This document shows, in pieces, positions 35,054 through 44,708 of a stretch of 64,000 nt of DNA. Source of the stretch: JAAFHB01 sp037133495 (GTDB taxonomy: Bacteria; Bacteroidota; Bacteroidia; Bacteroidales; Prolixibacteraceae). Position numbers and translations under genes: made by a program. Numbering within the stretch: the stretch's first letter is position 1; each line of letters opens with the position of its first letter. The stretch lies in NCBI GenBank assembly GCA_037133495.1, contig JBAXOA010000002.1:1-64000 (forward strand). The letters are read 5' to 3'. The notes beneath the pieces were generated by a model, which saw only the letters and a list, made by a program, of their open reading frames with translations, had not been told where the DNA came from and did no database searches.

Positions 35054-35830
35054 ATGAACCAGAAAAATTACAAATTATCGGCCCGGCAAATAAATTTCTT
35101 TGCCGAAAATGGGTTTTTGCTCATTGAAGATATTATTAATCCAGATGAGGTTCAGATCTATTCAGACATCTATAACAGTTTTCTGGAAGGGACTATAAAT
35201 ACCGGCAAGAATCGCGGGGATCTGGGAGCAGGTCTGGGAAATCCCGGCAAAGGTGAGGCGATCACCCAAATCATGTGGCCCAGTGATTTTATGCCGCAAT
35301 TGCTTGAAATGTCATACCATAAGCGGATTCTTTCCATTTCACGCGAATTGCTAGGGGAGGACATGGCCTTTGATTTTGACATGCTGATCAGCAAGGCGCC
35401 TGAGACCAATACCCCGACACCATGGCATCAGGATGCATCGTATTGGATTAATATGCCGGATACCAGAGCTGTAAGTTGCTGGATGGCACTCGATCATGCA
35501 ACCAAAGATAACGGGTGTATGTGGTATGTTCCCGGTTCTCATATGCTGCCTTTGCGTCCCCACCGTTTTGCGGGCAAGGCGGGTGGCGCGTTGATGTGTG
35601 ATTGTTCTGAAGAGGAGGGGATAGCGATCGAAATTAAACCCGGTTCATGTATTTTTCACCACGGGCATACCTTGCATTACAGCCGGGGTAATTCGACAAA
35701 AGGTAATCGCAGGGCTTTTATTCTAAATTACAGACCCCAGCAGATGATTGATCTTGAACGGGCTCAGGGGCATGATCATGGGCGCAGCAATGCTTCGGAC
35801 CGGAAGATCAGGAATGAGGAGGTAAAATAA
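35054..35830 (+). CDS. Phytanoyl-CoA dioxygenase (PhyH) family protein
   Basis: 258 residues, no signal peptide, so cytoplasmic. Iron ligands: WHQDASYW near residue 123 (H-x-D) and HTLHYSRGN near residue 205, followed by RRAFILNYRP for 2-oxoglutarate. This is a complete Fe(II)/2-oxoglutarate dioxygenase fold of normal length. It begins two bases after the GH89 stop and is certainly co-transcribed with it. The substrate is unknown; a modified sugar or amino sugar released by PUL 2 is a reasonable guess, since phytanoyl-CoA is not expected here. It converges on the SGNH hydrolase gene. Confidence 0.88.
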   Translation: MNQKNYKLSARQINFFAENGFLLIEDIINPDEVQIYSDIYNSFLEGTINTGKNRGDLGAGLGNPGKGEAITQIMWPSDFMPQLLEMSYHKRILSISRELLGEDMAFDFDMLISKAPETNTPTPWHQDASYWINMPDTRAVSCWMALDHATKDNGCMWYVPGSHMLPLRPHRFAGKAGGALMCDCSEEEGIAIEIKPGSCIFHHGHTLHYSRGNSTKGNRRAFILNYRPQQMIDLERAQGHDHGRSNASDRKIRNEEVK

Positions 35831-35836
35831 AAAAAT

Positions 35837-35889
35837 CCGAATTACTGTGATCGTGCGAATTGTAATCCATTTTTATATCAGACAAATTG
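35837..35889 (+). repeat. Repeat R3, copy 2
   Basis: Partner of 22327-22383, lying between the PhyH gene and the 3' end of the intact SGNH hydrolase. Confidence 0.65.
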
Positions 35890-35952
35890 CTTTCTTCTTT
35901 TGCCATTGCAATCAGATGATATCTTGTTGCGAATTCCCATTTAAAATGGAAT

Positions 35953-37107
35953 CTATTTTTTTAAAATTTCACGGATCACCTTTTCGTACGCATCAGCATA
36001 TGCTCTCATACCATAATCGGTGGGATGAATCCCGTCAACCATTCCATCCATTGGCATATCGATTTTTTCGCAGGAAAGGTAGAAGAGATTGCCGATTCCC
36101 TGGGCTTTTAATTTTTCGAAAGCTGTTTTTGACGCCTTATTCGCTCGCTGGTATGATTCTGCTTTCTCCTTGTCGACTAGTCCATCAGTATATCCGGGAT
36201 GTTCCACCAGCAATATCGGAGTTTGATGTGCTGTGCGAATTTGTTTTACCGCTTCAATGGTCGCCTCCTCAATTTCAAGAGCCTTGCGTCCGACCAGGTT
36301 TGGCAAACAATCGAGAATATAAAGCCTGGCATCTATTTCGTTGATCAGTTTAATGACCTCCTTCTCGAGCAATCCGTTTCCTGAAAATCCAAGATTGATT
36401 AGCGGATAGCCAAGTTCGCGGTTCAATAGCCCGGTCCATGCCATTCCCGGACGGGATGCACAACCTCCCTGGGCGATGGAAGTCCCATATACGACGATAG
36501 GCTTTTCGCTTGCCGGAGTACTCCACAACAGCACAGCCTCATTAGGCAATCCTATTTCCATCCATGTGACCTCGTTATAAAGAGGGAGAAATAACTGGTA
36601 TATCCGGCCTTTCGGTTCATTTTGGAGTGAGGTGAGATTTTTAAAGGTATAACTGACGGTATCTTTAAAGGAATATTTTCCGGAACACCAAAGCGTTTTT
36701 CCTGTCTTATCAACAGTAAAAAGATCAAGACCACTCACTCCGGTGGCCGGCATGTGCGGAAACGATTTCTCCCCTGTAAGTTTATAACGCACCACAATTT
36801 CAGAAGCATTGGAGTAAAACCGAACCGAAATACCGGCGCTCTGCTGAGCCAGTGACCATAATGCAGGTCTTACCTGCGCTTTCGCCCGATCTGGAAGACG
36901 CCAGTATGTTCCATTTTGTTCGGCAGACCAGCCTTGCCCCTGTAAAACCGGAGCTGATTGTTTTTGAAGGTCGTACCACGAAAGATCCGCTTTTACGCAG
37001 GTGACGATTGCCTTTTGTCCTGAAAGACCGGCTTGTGGCTGAGCAAAAGTAACGGAAAAAGATGCTGTCATTAATGCTAAGGATAGCAGTAAATGCTTGG
37101 ATATCAT
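35953..37107 (-). CDS. Secreted SGNH/GDSL-family hydrolase
   Basis: 384 residues with a signal peptide ending near TFAQ at residue 22. The N-terminal beta-sandwich (SGNH_hydro_2_N type) runs to about residue 195 (GLPNEAVLLWSTP). The SGNH domain has block I GTSIAQGG near residue 207 with the nucleophile Ser, block II INLGFSGNGLLE with Gly, block III with YILDCLPN, and block V DGIHPTDYG near residue 358 with Asp and His. Likely a carbohydrate esterase that removes acetyl groups before the glycosidases act. It is the last gene of the minus-strand PUL 2 group. A broken paralogue lies at 22637. Confidence 0.88.
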   Translation of the reverse strand: MISKHLLLSLALMTASFSVTFAQPQAGLSGQKAIVTCVKADLSWYDLQKQSAPVLQGQGWSAEQNGTYWRLPDRAKAQVRPALWSLAQQSAGISVRFYSNASEIVVRYKLTGEKSFPHMPATGVSGLDLFTVDKTGKTLWCSGKYSFKDTVSYTFKNLTSLQNEPKGRIYQLFLPLYNEVTWMEIGLPNEAVLLWSTPASEKPIVVYGTSIAQGGCASRPGMAWTGLLNRELGYPLINLGFSGNGLLEKEVIKLINEIDARLYILDCLPNLVGRKALEIEEATIEAVKQIRTAHQTPILLVEHPGYTDGLVDKEKAESYQRANKASKTAFEKLKAQGIGNLFYLSCEKIDMPMDGMVDGIHPTDYGMRAYADAYEKVIREILKK

Positions 37108-37179
37108 AAGATTAATTGAATATTATTAATTGAACATTAATCCGTCAAGCTGACAGAGAAAATTGAAAATTGATCCTTA

Positions 37180-39471
37180 CTAATACGGTCCGATCTCATC
37201 AACCGGAACAGGATGCCATGGTACTAGGTAGGGTTTAAAATCAACTGCTGATTTCAAGTGATCAGCTGTTTTTAATAACTGATTATTAAGTGTCTGAAAC
37301 CTTTGTGATTTTCTCAGAAATAGAGATTCGGCATTAATAACCACGTTATCAATGGTGTAATTTCTATCTGGATCGCTAAGAAGCTGCTTTAACGCCGGAT
37401 ACCTGCGTTGCCAGAAATCGCTTTGCCAATTGGTGGTATGCATTGCCTTGTACATCGGATGTTCTTTGCTGTTAATAGATTCCTGCCACCGTTTATCTCC
37501 CCAGGCAGACTGACTGAAAGCTGCGTGACAATCGATAAAGATATTGCCCTCCAGAAAATTGTCCTTGCCGCCGTGAATTTGAATCCCACCAAAATGGTTA
37601 TTGGAAGAGCGCTGAAAGAGGTTCTCATAAATGCCGAATCCACTGATGGCATCATCCAGTCTCACCCCTGCAGCCATATGCAGATTAGGAATGCCGATGT
37701 CCTGAAAGAAGTTCCAGCGGATGATATTGCCACGGTACAAAGGATTTCCCCACACATCAATCGCTCCCTGATCGTCGGATTCAATCACACATTTTTTAAA
37801 TGCATTGAGCTCCACCAGCATGTCATTTCCTTCGAGCCGTATCCCGCTGCTCGGGATATTTCCGAAAAAACAGTGCCGCACTTTAATCCCGTCGCCTTCA
37901 AGCACAATGGCAGGAGTATAGGTGCGGTCGATTCTGGATAAGTCGCTTATTTTACAATTTTCAATAATACTTCCTGAGCTCACCAGTGCCAGTTTATCGC
38001 CGGCACTGATATCAATACCACCGCGCCCCATACTTTCAATAATACACGAGTGGACCAGATGCGCCTTTCCGCCAGCGATTTTAATTCCAAGGCCGGAAGT
38101 GTTCTTCACGGAACAGTTAGTTACAATTAAATGGCTGCAATTCTTAAAAATCATCCCGTCACCGCGAATATATTCAAGATCTAATCCGTTAACAGTAAGG
38201 TAATCGCAGTTTTCTGCCTGGATTGCCGTACCCCTCATACTTAAAATAATGCGTTCAGGTTTGATATCATTTTTAGGAAGGTACCAGATTTTTCCCCTGG
38301 CAATGGAAATGCACCATTCACCGGGTGAGTCGAGCTCTGAGAGGGCGTTAACGACATGCCATTTGCTTTTGGCGAAGCCGTAATTATTAACAGGGGGCGC
38401 AATTATAACAGTTGAATCTTTCAGGGATATTCCACTCAACTTCTCGTAAGCATCGGCCCATAAATAAAACCAGTAACCATGCAGCCATACATCCTGTTCC
38501 GATGCCCACCGGAATGCGCGGCTGCTTTTAAAATCTTTCAGGGCAACGGTCGTGTCACGGTCATTTGGCCAGCGAGCCATCGGCTGAGGTATGCCATCGC
38601 TGAACAACTCGGGAACCGGAAAAGTGTTGAAAGTTGGACCTCCGCTGGCAGATCGCTGGCTTGAGAAGCCTCCAAAGACCAGGCTATCGATTCCATTCAC
38701 ATTGCTTTCTTTTAAATCAGCTACCCACACTTTAGAAGATGATTCCCTTGGTAATAGCGCAAGGATATCCGGATTGACTTCTCTCTTCCAGCTTCTTAAA
38801 GCTTGTCCACCACTGATTTTTATCTTTTTACCGGATTCCGCGCGGATAATGACCGGATTCTTTTTTGTTCCGGAATTTTGGGCGCTTAGTCTAATCGGCC
38901 TATCCTGACTATAACTAGCTTCACTGAAGACTATTTCTATAGGTCCTTCGGGCAGATTTGGATTCTGAAGTTTCTTCGAGGCAGCTTCCAGCGCGTACTC
39001 AAAAGATTGAAAAATATTGTTGGCGGGCCCATTCTCTTTTATATTATTGGGTGTTGATGCAATATAAAAAGAAGCAACAGCCTTCTTATTTGAAGGAACC
39101 GGAGTATGTTTTATTAACGGGATACCCTGTAGTTTCTTGGTTAACTCTTCCATTATCAGTTGGTGATGCGGTGGAAGGACAGCAAGTGTTTTTATTTTTG
39201 AAAGTGTGCTTCTGCAATTCTTAAAATCTTTGACAGCAAATTGTGCCTGGGCAAGCCTTAGATAAATCAGAGATTGATATTCTTTAGGGATGGAATCCTT
39301 CTCAATGATTGATTGGTAATGTTGAATCGCCTGACTCAGTTGATTGCTCTTCCATAACTGATCCGCTTGTTGAATTTTACTTTCGAGCGATAGTTCCTGG
39401 GTAATTGCACTTGTAAAGCACAGTGCTAAAAATAATGGAAGAAGAAGGTTGACTCTTTGCATAACATTCAT
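37180..39471 (-). CDS. Secreted TPR plus right-handed beta-helix protein, possibly GH141-like
   Basis: 763 residues, signal peptide to about residue 25. Residues 28-115 look like two or three TPR helices (ADQLWKSNQLSQAIQHYQSI). The rest is a pectate-lyase-like beta-helix that starts at IEIVFSEASYSQDRPIRLSA and carries KIKISGGQALRSWKRE near 220, then NCDYLTVNGLDLEYIRGDG near 440. The ISGG and W-x-R start plus the inserted jelly-roll resemble GH141 enzymes (fucosidase or xylanase types). The catalytic residues cannot be assigned by eye. The TPR fusion is not usual for that family. It ends two bases before the GH2 stop codon's neighbour and is clearly co-transcribed. Confidence 0.6.
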   Translation of the reverse strand: MNVMQRVNLLLPLFLALCFTSAITQELSLESKIQQADQLWKSNQLSQAIQHYQSIIEKDSIPKEYQSLIYLRLAQAQFAVKDFKNCRSTLSKIKTLAVLPPHHQLIMEELTKKLQGIPLIKHTPVPSNKKAVASFYIASTPNNIKENGPANNIFQSFEYALEAASKKLQNPNLPEGPIEIVFSEASYSQDRPIRLSAQNSGTKKNPVIIRAESGKKIKISGGQALRSWKREVNPDILALLPRESSSKVWVADLKESNVNGIDSLVFGGFSSQRSASGGPTFNTFPVPELFSDGIPQPMARWPNDRDTTVALKDFKSSRAFRWASEQDVWLHGYWFYLWADAYEKLSGISLKDSTVIIAPPVNNYGFAKSKWHVVNALSELDSPGEWCISIARGKIWYLPKNDIKPERIILSMRGTAIQAENCDYLTVNGLDLEYIRGDGMIFKNCSHLIVTNCSVKNTSGLGIKIAGGKAHLVHSCIIESMGRGGIDISAGDKLALVSSGSIIENCKISDLSRIDRTYTPAIVLEGDGIKVRHCFFGNIPSSGIRLEGNDMLVELNAFKKCVIESDDQGAIDVWGNPLYRGNIIRWNFFQDIGIPNLHMAAGVRLDDAISGFGIYENLFQRSSNNHFGGIQIHGGKDNFLEGNIFIDCHAAFSQSAWGDKRWQESINSKEHPMYKAMHTTNWQSDFWQRRYPALKQLLSDPDRNYTIDNVVINAESLFLRKSQRFQTLNNQLLKTADHLKSAVDFKPYLVPWHPVPVDEIGPY

Positions 39472-39473
39472 TT

Positions 39474-41852
39474 TTAATTGGCATTAACGATCAGTTTCAT
39501 CTCAGGTAATCCCAGTGAAGTGGCTTTTAAAAGGATGTTCCCTTTTTTGCCGGTACTTTGAACAATCACCTGGCACATTCCGCTGAATGCCCGTCGTTCA
39601 GTCCCTTTTGCCGGCTCAAGACTCATTGCATTTCCATTGGCAACACCAACGATCTCCCCTTCACCGGAAATTTCAAAATGAACAAGATTATCCGCATTCG
39701 GTTCTAAAGTTCCCTTTTCATCAGTAATTTTTACCGTGATATATGAAAGGTCTTTTCCATCTGCTTGTATGATAGGCCTGTCTGCTTTGAGCTCAATTTT
39801 TGAAGCTTCTTCAGCTGTTTTAATGATATCGGTGGCAACAAGTTTGCCGTTCTTGTATCCTTCAGCCTTTAGTGTTCCGGGAGTGAATGGCACCTTCCAC
39901 CGGAGGGATAATTTTTTAGTCGTTAAGAAGTTTTTGGTTTCCAACGGTTGATTGTTGAGGTAGAGCTTCACCTCATCGCAGTTGGTGTATGCCACAACAT
40001 CAATGAGCTGACCTTCCTTCCAGTTCCAATGCGGAAGAAGGTGAACCATTGGCTCTTTGGTCCATTGACTTTTGTAAAAGTAAAAGGCATCTTTGGGAAA
40101 TCCGCAAAGATCAAAAATCCCAAAATACGAGCTGACAGCCAGTTTTTCATAAGGCGACGGTTCTCCCATATAATCAAATCCTGTCCAGATATACATTCCC
40201 GACATATACGGCCGCTCCTTCACTGCCTGCCAGGCTTCTTCATGTGTTGTTCCGCCTCCTGCATCGTCGAAAGCTGAGGTCTGGCAATCCGGAAATGTCT
40301 TCACCAAAGTGTCAAGTGTAAAATGGTAGACGCCCCTGCTGTCGAACTGTGAGGTGGTTTCACTTGCGATATAAAACCAATCGGGGTGTTTTTGCTTTAT
40401 TTCATCATACGCATCAATTGAATAATTAAATCCAACAACACCGACAGCAGCGGTCATCCCTTTTTTCTCAGCATCACGTATAAAGTTGAAGGCAGAAGTG
40501 GTATATCGTGTCGGATCATTTTTTTTTACAATAGTTACAAGTTCTCTGGCAATTTCACCACCATTCGTACTTCCAGGAAACCACTGTTCTTTGATCTCGT
40601 TCCCGACGCTCCATAAAATAATAGACGGATGGTTCCGGTCGCGCAGCACCATATCGGTTATTTCGCGCTCATGCCATTCTTTAAAATAGTTCTGAAAGCC
40701 GAATGGGGCAGCATCCTTGCCAATATACCAACAGTCGAAAGTCTCATCCATAACCAGAAATCCCATTTTGTCGCACAATTCCAGAAGTTCAGGTGCCATC
40801 AGGTTATGACTGCACCGGATGGCATTGCATCCCATGGATTTCAATAATTCGAGCTGTCTTTGAATCGCGCGGTCGTTAATTGCAGCACCTAACCCGCCAA
40901 GGTCGTGGTGATTACATACTCCCAAAATTTTTGTGTTTTTTCCGTTAAGGAAGAACCCGCTGTCGGCTCTGAAAACAAGTGTACGTACGCCAAAATCTGT
41001 AGTGTACGTATCTTTTAGCGCTTTATCCTGAAATATCTTGGTAACCAATCGGTATAAATTCGGATTTTCAATATCCCAGAGAGTTGGTGATGCGATTTTG
41101 AAAGTCGTATTGATGGTGTTTTTAGAATCCCCACCCGCCTTATATGCCTGTGTCTGAGAACTCACTTCTCTTCCTGTGTTATCAATAATTGAAGAGATAA
41201 TTTTGAGATTCCATTTCTCCTTTGTGTCGTTGGCAATTGTAGTAACGACAGTTACAGTTGCTTCTTTGCTGGAAACTTTTGGCGTGGAAACGTATGTCCC
41301 CCACTGGCTGACATAAATTGGAGAGGTAGTAACAAGCCAAACATGTCGGTAGATGCCTGCACCGGTGTACCATCTGGAGTCGGGCTGCTTCGAATTATCG
41401 ATTTTAACAGCCAAAACATTTTCTCCATCTTGAATATATGGGGTCATGTCGTACTGAAAGGTGGCATAACCGTAAGGACGTGTGCCCAGCGGGTGACCGT
41501 TGATATAAACAGTGCTGTTTTTGTAGGCGCCGTCGATGACGATGAAATATTTTTTTTCTTTTATTCCTGAAAGGCTGAAAGATTTACGATACCAGCCGAT
41601 GCCTCCGGGTAGCAATCCTCCCTGATGTCCGGAGGGATTATCGGGTCTGAAACTTCCCTCAATGCTCCAGTCATGAGGCAGATTTAGATAGCGCCATTTC
41701 TGGTCGTCAAAAGATGATTGTTCGGCATATGGCAGATCGCCAAGATGGAATTTCCAGCCGGCATCGAAATTCTCTCGTCCAGCGGACTGTGCAGCGCCCC
41801 TTGTGTTGACAAGGCAGCATAACAGGATGATTATAAAAGTTATTGTTTTCAT
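39474..41852 (-). CDS. GH2 family beta-galactosidase-like enzyme (copy 1)
   Basis: 792 residues from the ATG at 41852; an ATG seven codons upstream would spoil the signal peptide. The sugar-binding domain carries NLPHDWSIEGSF, followed by the Ig-like domain and the TIM barrel with CSHNLMAPELLELCDKMGF. The acid/base is in WSVGNEIKEQW near residue 417 and the nucleophile in ASETTSQFD near residue 499. A DUF4982 domain (LPHWNWKEG) and a C-terminal Ig-like domain follow. Specificity could be beta-galactose or beta-glucuronic acid. It is similar throughout to the next GH2, so the pair arose by tandem duplication. Confidence 0.93.
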   Translation of the reverse strand: MKTITFIIILLCCLVNTRGAAQSAGRENFDAGWKFHLGDLPYAEQSSFDDQKWRYLNLPHDWSIEGSFRPDNPSGHQGGLLPGGIGWYRKSFSLSGIKEKKYFIVIDGAYKNSTVYINGHPLGTRPYGYATFQYDMTPYIQDGENVLAVKIDNSKQPDSRWYTGAGIYRHVWLVTTSPIYVSQWGTYVSTPKVSSKEATVTVVTTIANDTKEKWNLKIISSIIDNTGREVSSQTQAYKAGGDSKNTINTTFKIASPTLWDIENPNLYRLVTKIFQDKALKDTYTTDFGVRTLVFRADSGFFLNGKNTKILGVCNHHDLGGLGAAINDRAIQRQLELLKSMGCNAIRCSHNLMAPELLELCDKMGFLVMDETFDCWYIGKDAAPFGFQNYFKEWHEREITDMVLRDRNHPSIILWSVGNEIKEQWFPGSTNGGEIARELVTIVKKNDPTRYTTSAFNFIRDAEKKGMTAAVGVVGFNYSIDAYDEIKQKHPDWFYIASETTSQFDSRGVYHFTLDTLVKTFPDCQTSAFDDAGGGTTHEEAWQAVKERPYMSGMYIWTGFDYMGEPSPYEKLAVSSYFGIFDLCGFPKDAFYFYKSQWTKEPMVHLLPHWNWKEGQLIDVVAYTNCDEVKLYLNNQPLETKNFLTTKKLSLRWKVPFTPGTLKAEGYKNGKLVATDIIKTAEEASKIELKADRPIIQADGKDLSYITVKITDEKGTLEPNADNLVHFEISGEGEIVGVANGNAMSLEPAKGTERRAFSGMCQVIVQSTGKKGNILLKATSLGLPEMKLIVNAN

Positions 41853-42244
41853 ATCAAAAAAAAATATTTGCACTTATGTTCACTGTAGTTTAAGTAATTG
41901 TCAATTAATAATCTTCATTGTTAATATTCAATATTTCAGCAAAAAAGAATTACGACAATAAATCTTTCCGATTGTTTGAAACGGTTCAAATTTAATTAAA
42001 AACAAGATTGAACCCACTTCGGGGTTCCTGATTAATTGTATTCCAATTCCTCCGGTTTCCCCGGAGGTTATTCATATTCAAGTCCTTCAGACTTGTATTC
42101 AAATAACCCTGAAGGGGTTAGATTTCAATAGCCGTGGGTGCAAACCCACGGGAAATGAGAGTAACAAAACCGCAACCCGGAATGGGTTGAACATTAAAAT
42201 TGACAAACAAAATGAAATTTAATCAGTCTCTTAAGCCTTTAATA
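41853..42244. other. Gap between the two GH2 genes
   Basis: 392 bases. The half near copy 1 holds a TAAATTTG box on the minus strand (41987-41994) that could be a separate promoter for the downstream genes. The other half is a dense hairpin cluster, listed separately. Confidence 0.45.
42011..42190. repeat. Cluster of six short hairpins (REP/BIME-like)
   Basis: Consecutive stem-loops: AACCC/GGGTT (42011-42026), CCTCCGG/CCGGAGG (42049-42067), CAAGTC/GACTTG (42079-42096), AACCC/GGGTT (42105-42120), CCGTGGGT-GCAA-ACCCACGG with a GNRA tetraloop (42132-42151), and CAACCC/GGGTTG (42172-42190). Words are shared with 8503-8585. Such clusters in Bacteroidota are dispersed intergenic repeats and may stabilise or end transcripts. 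Confidence 0.7.
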
Positions 42245-44683
42245 TTAATTAGTTTGCACCGTTATGTTTTCATCTGGCAGACCCAATGAAGATGCCCTTA
42301 AAGTGATTTTCCCTTTGTTGAAAGTGCTTTGAATAACGACCTGGCACATTCCGCTGAATGCACTTCGCTCTTTCCCTTTTGGTGATTCAAGACTGATGGG
42401 ATTACCATTGCTAACCCCCACAATCCGGCCTTCACCTTCGAGGTCAAAATGGATGAGATTGTCGGCATTTGGAACCAAGGTACCTTGGCGATCTTTAATT
42501 TTAACCGTTATGTACGACAAATCCTGTCCGTCTGCCTTTATAGTTGAATGATCGGCAACAAGGTCTATTTTACCCGGATCGTTTGCCGTTTTCACTATAT
42601 CAGTTGCAATCAGTTTCCCGTTTTTATACCCTTCAGCCCGAAGGGTGCCGGGAGAGAACGGAACTTTCCAGTCTAAGGATAATTTTTGTCCTTCACCAAG
42701 ATTAATCACTTTATCCCATTGCAACGACCGGTAGGTGATATTTGTGTTTGCAAATATCTGTGAACCAATAAGCTTATCGTTTAAAAACAGCTTTACCTCG
42801 TCACAATTGGTGTAGGCAATCACATCGATGATCGCTCCCTCTTTCCAGTTCCAGTGGGGAAGAAGGTGAAGAACGGGTTCATTGGTCCACTGACTCTTGT
42901 AAAAATAAAAAACATCTTTTGGAAATCCGCAAAGGTCAACAATGCCATAACTTGATGATATACAAGGGTAAGGATAAGCCGGTTCTCCGTAATAGTCGAA
43001 ACCTGTCCAGACAAACAGTCCGGCCACATACGGGGTTTCTTTGACTGCCCGCCAGGTAGTTTGGGTGATCATCGTCGCAGGTCTGTCGTAGTATGTACCG
43101 CGGTTATCGAACGAGGAGCAGTGCATATCAGGAGTTGGTCTTATCGCCGAATCTGCAGGAAAATGGTAAATGCCTCTGTCACTAAGCGATGATGTTGTTT
43201 CGCTGGCGATAAAAAATCCATTGGGATGTTTGGCTTTCTCCTCCGGATACCGCTCGACGGTGTAATTGATCCCGATCACGTCAACTTTGTCTGACATAAA
43301 GGTGGTGTCGGCACGCCATACTCCGGCAAAGGCAGAAGTAGTAAAACGGGTTTTATCGTATTTTTTGATAATTCCATCCAGCTCTTTTGCAATGGCTGCA
43401 CCTCCGTATTTGGTGTGATTTTTTTCGGGTATTTCATTGCCAATACTCCAGAGAAAAACGGAAGGATGATTCCTGTCGCGTACCACCATGTCCGCTAAAT
43501 CCCGCTCATGCCAGTCTTTAAAGTAGATATGATAGTCGTACTTCATTTTTTCCAGGTACCAGACATCAAACGCTTCATCCATAACTACAAATCCCATCTT
43601 GTCACACAAATCAAGCAGATCGGGTGAAGGCGGATTATGACTTGTCCGAATGCCATTGCAACCCATACTTTTTAATATTTCCAACTGACGGGTTAACGCT
43701 CTGGTGTTCGTGGCAACACCCAAACAACCTAAATCGTGATGCTGGCAAACCCCTTTTACTTTAACACATTTATTATTCAGAAAAAATCCACTGTCCGACC
43801 TGAACACGATCGATCGTATTCCAAAGGTGGTGTAATAGGTGTCTTTCAGCTCTTTTCCTACATATATTTCACTCGCCAGCCTGTATAAATCGGGTTGCTC
43901 AATACTCCAAAGCTGCGGGGTATTAACCTTGATTTTTGCATTAATTTTCAGTTGTGCGTTTGGTCCAATTTGTTCCGTCTGATCCTGACTGGCTATTCTT
44001 TTCCCATCTCCATCTATGATTGAGGATACAATTTTAATGGTGGTCTTTTCCCTGCTCTCGTTTGTTATACTGGTTTCGACCTGAACAAGCGCTTCTTTTT
44101 CTGAAATTTTAGGTGTGGTGACATAGGTTCCCCATTGGCTCACATGGATCGGTGAAGTGGTAGTGAGCCAGACATGGCGATAAATACCAGAACCGGCATA
44201 CCACCTTGAGTTGGGTTGCACGCTGTTGTCCACTTTTACGGCGATCGCATTCTCCCCTTCATTCAAAAAGGGTGTCAGGTCATACTGGAAGGTCGAATAG
44301 CCGAATGGCCGGGTGCCAAGTTTGTGTCCGTTGATCCATACCGTACTGTTCATATAAACGCCGTCAAAAGTTATAAACCTGTGTTTTGTCTGAATATCAG
44401 AAACTGAAAAATGTTTCCGGTACCAGCCAATACCACCCGGAAGTGACGCACCTGAATTGGTTGCCGGATTGTCGGGTTTAAAACTCCCTTCGATACTCCA
44501 GTCATGCGGCAGATCCAGACTTCTCCAATGGTGATCTGAAAATGTAGGTGATTCTGCAGAAGGTACATCACCTAAGTGAAATTTCCAGTTAGCATCAAAA
44601 TTTACTCTTCCTGCCGGTTGAGAAAAGGCGGGAATGGAAAGAAGAAAAGTATAGATAAGGAGATTCGTAATTCTGACTGCCAT
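42245..44683 (-). CDS. GH2 family beta-galactosidase-like enzyme (copy 2)
   Basis: 812 residues from the ATG at 44683, which follows the amidohydrolase stop by 25 bases; the longer frame starting at 44749 would overlap that gene. The signal peptide ends at PAFSQ. The domain plan is that of copy 1: LDLPHDWSIEGSF, acid/base in WSIGNEIPEKN near residue 415, nucleophile in ASETTSSLS near residue 494, then LPHWNWKEG (DUF4982) and an Ig-like end. It has an insert of about 15 residues in DUF4982 (SQIFANTNITYRSLQWDKVI) that copy 1 lacks. Confidence 0.93.
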   Translation of the reverse strand: MAVRITNLLIYTFLLSIPAFSQPAGRVNFDANWKFHLGDVPSAESPTFSDHHWRSLDLPHDWSIEGSFKPDNPATNSGASLPGGIGWYRKHFSVSDIQTKHRFITFDGVYMNSTVWINGHKLGTRPFGYSTFQYDLTPFLNEGENAIAVKVDNSVQPNSRWYAGSGIYRHVWLTTTSPIHVSQWGTYVTTPKISEKEALVQVETSITNESREKTTIKIVSSIIDGDGKRIASQDQTEQIGPNAQLKINAKIKVNTPQLWSIEQPDLYRLASEIYVGKELKDTYYTTFGIRSIVFRSDSGFFLNNKCVKVKGVCQHHDLGCLGVATNTRALTRQLEILKSMGCNGIRTSHNPPSPDLLDLCDKMGFVVMDEAFDVWYLEKMKYDYHIYFKDWHERDLADMVVRDRNHPSVFLWSIGNEIPEKNHTKYGGAAIAKELDGIIKKYDKTRFTTSAFAGVWRADTTFMSDKVDVIGINYTVERYPEEKAKHPNGFFIASETTSSLSDRGIYHFPADSAIRPTPDMHCSSFDNRGTYYDRPATMITQTTWRAVKETPYVAGLFVWTGFDYYGEPAYPYPCISSSYGIVDLCGFPKDVFYFYKSQWTNEPVLHLLPHWNWKEGAIIDVIAYTNCDEVKLFLNDKLIGSQIFANTNITYRSLQWDKVINLGEGQKLSLDWKVPFSPGTLRAEGYKNGKLIATDIVKTANDPGKIDLVADHSTIKADGQDLSYITVKIKDRQGTLVPNADNLIHFDLEGEGRIVGVSNGNPISLESPKGKERSAFSGMCQVVIQSTFNKGKITLRASSLGLPDENITVQTN

Positions 44684-44708
44684 TTCTGTTTTTAATTCAA
44701 GATATTTA

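Noticed and set aside
35847..36344. A 165-codon frame on the plus strand
   Set aside because: It lies antisense to the SGNH hydrolase, which has full catalytic motifs and a signal peptide.
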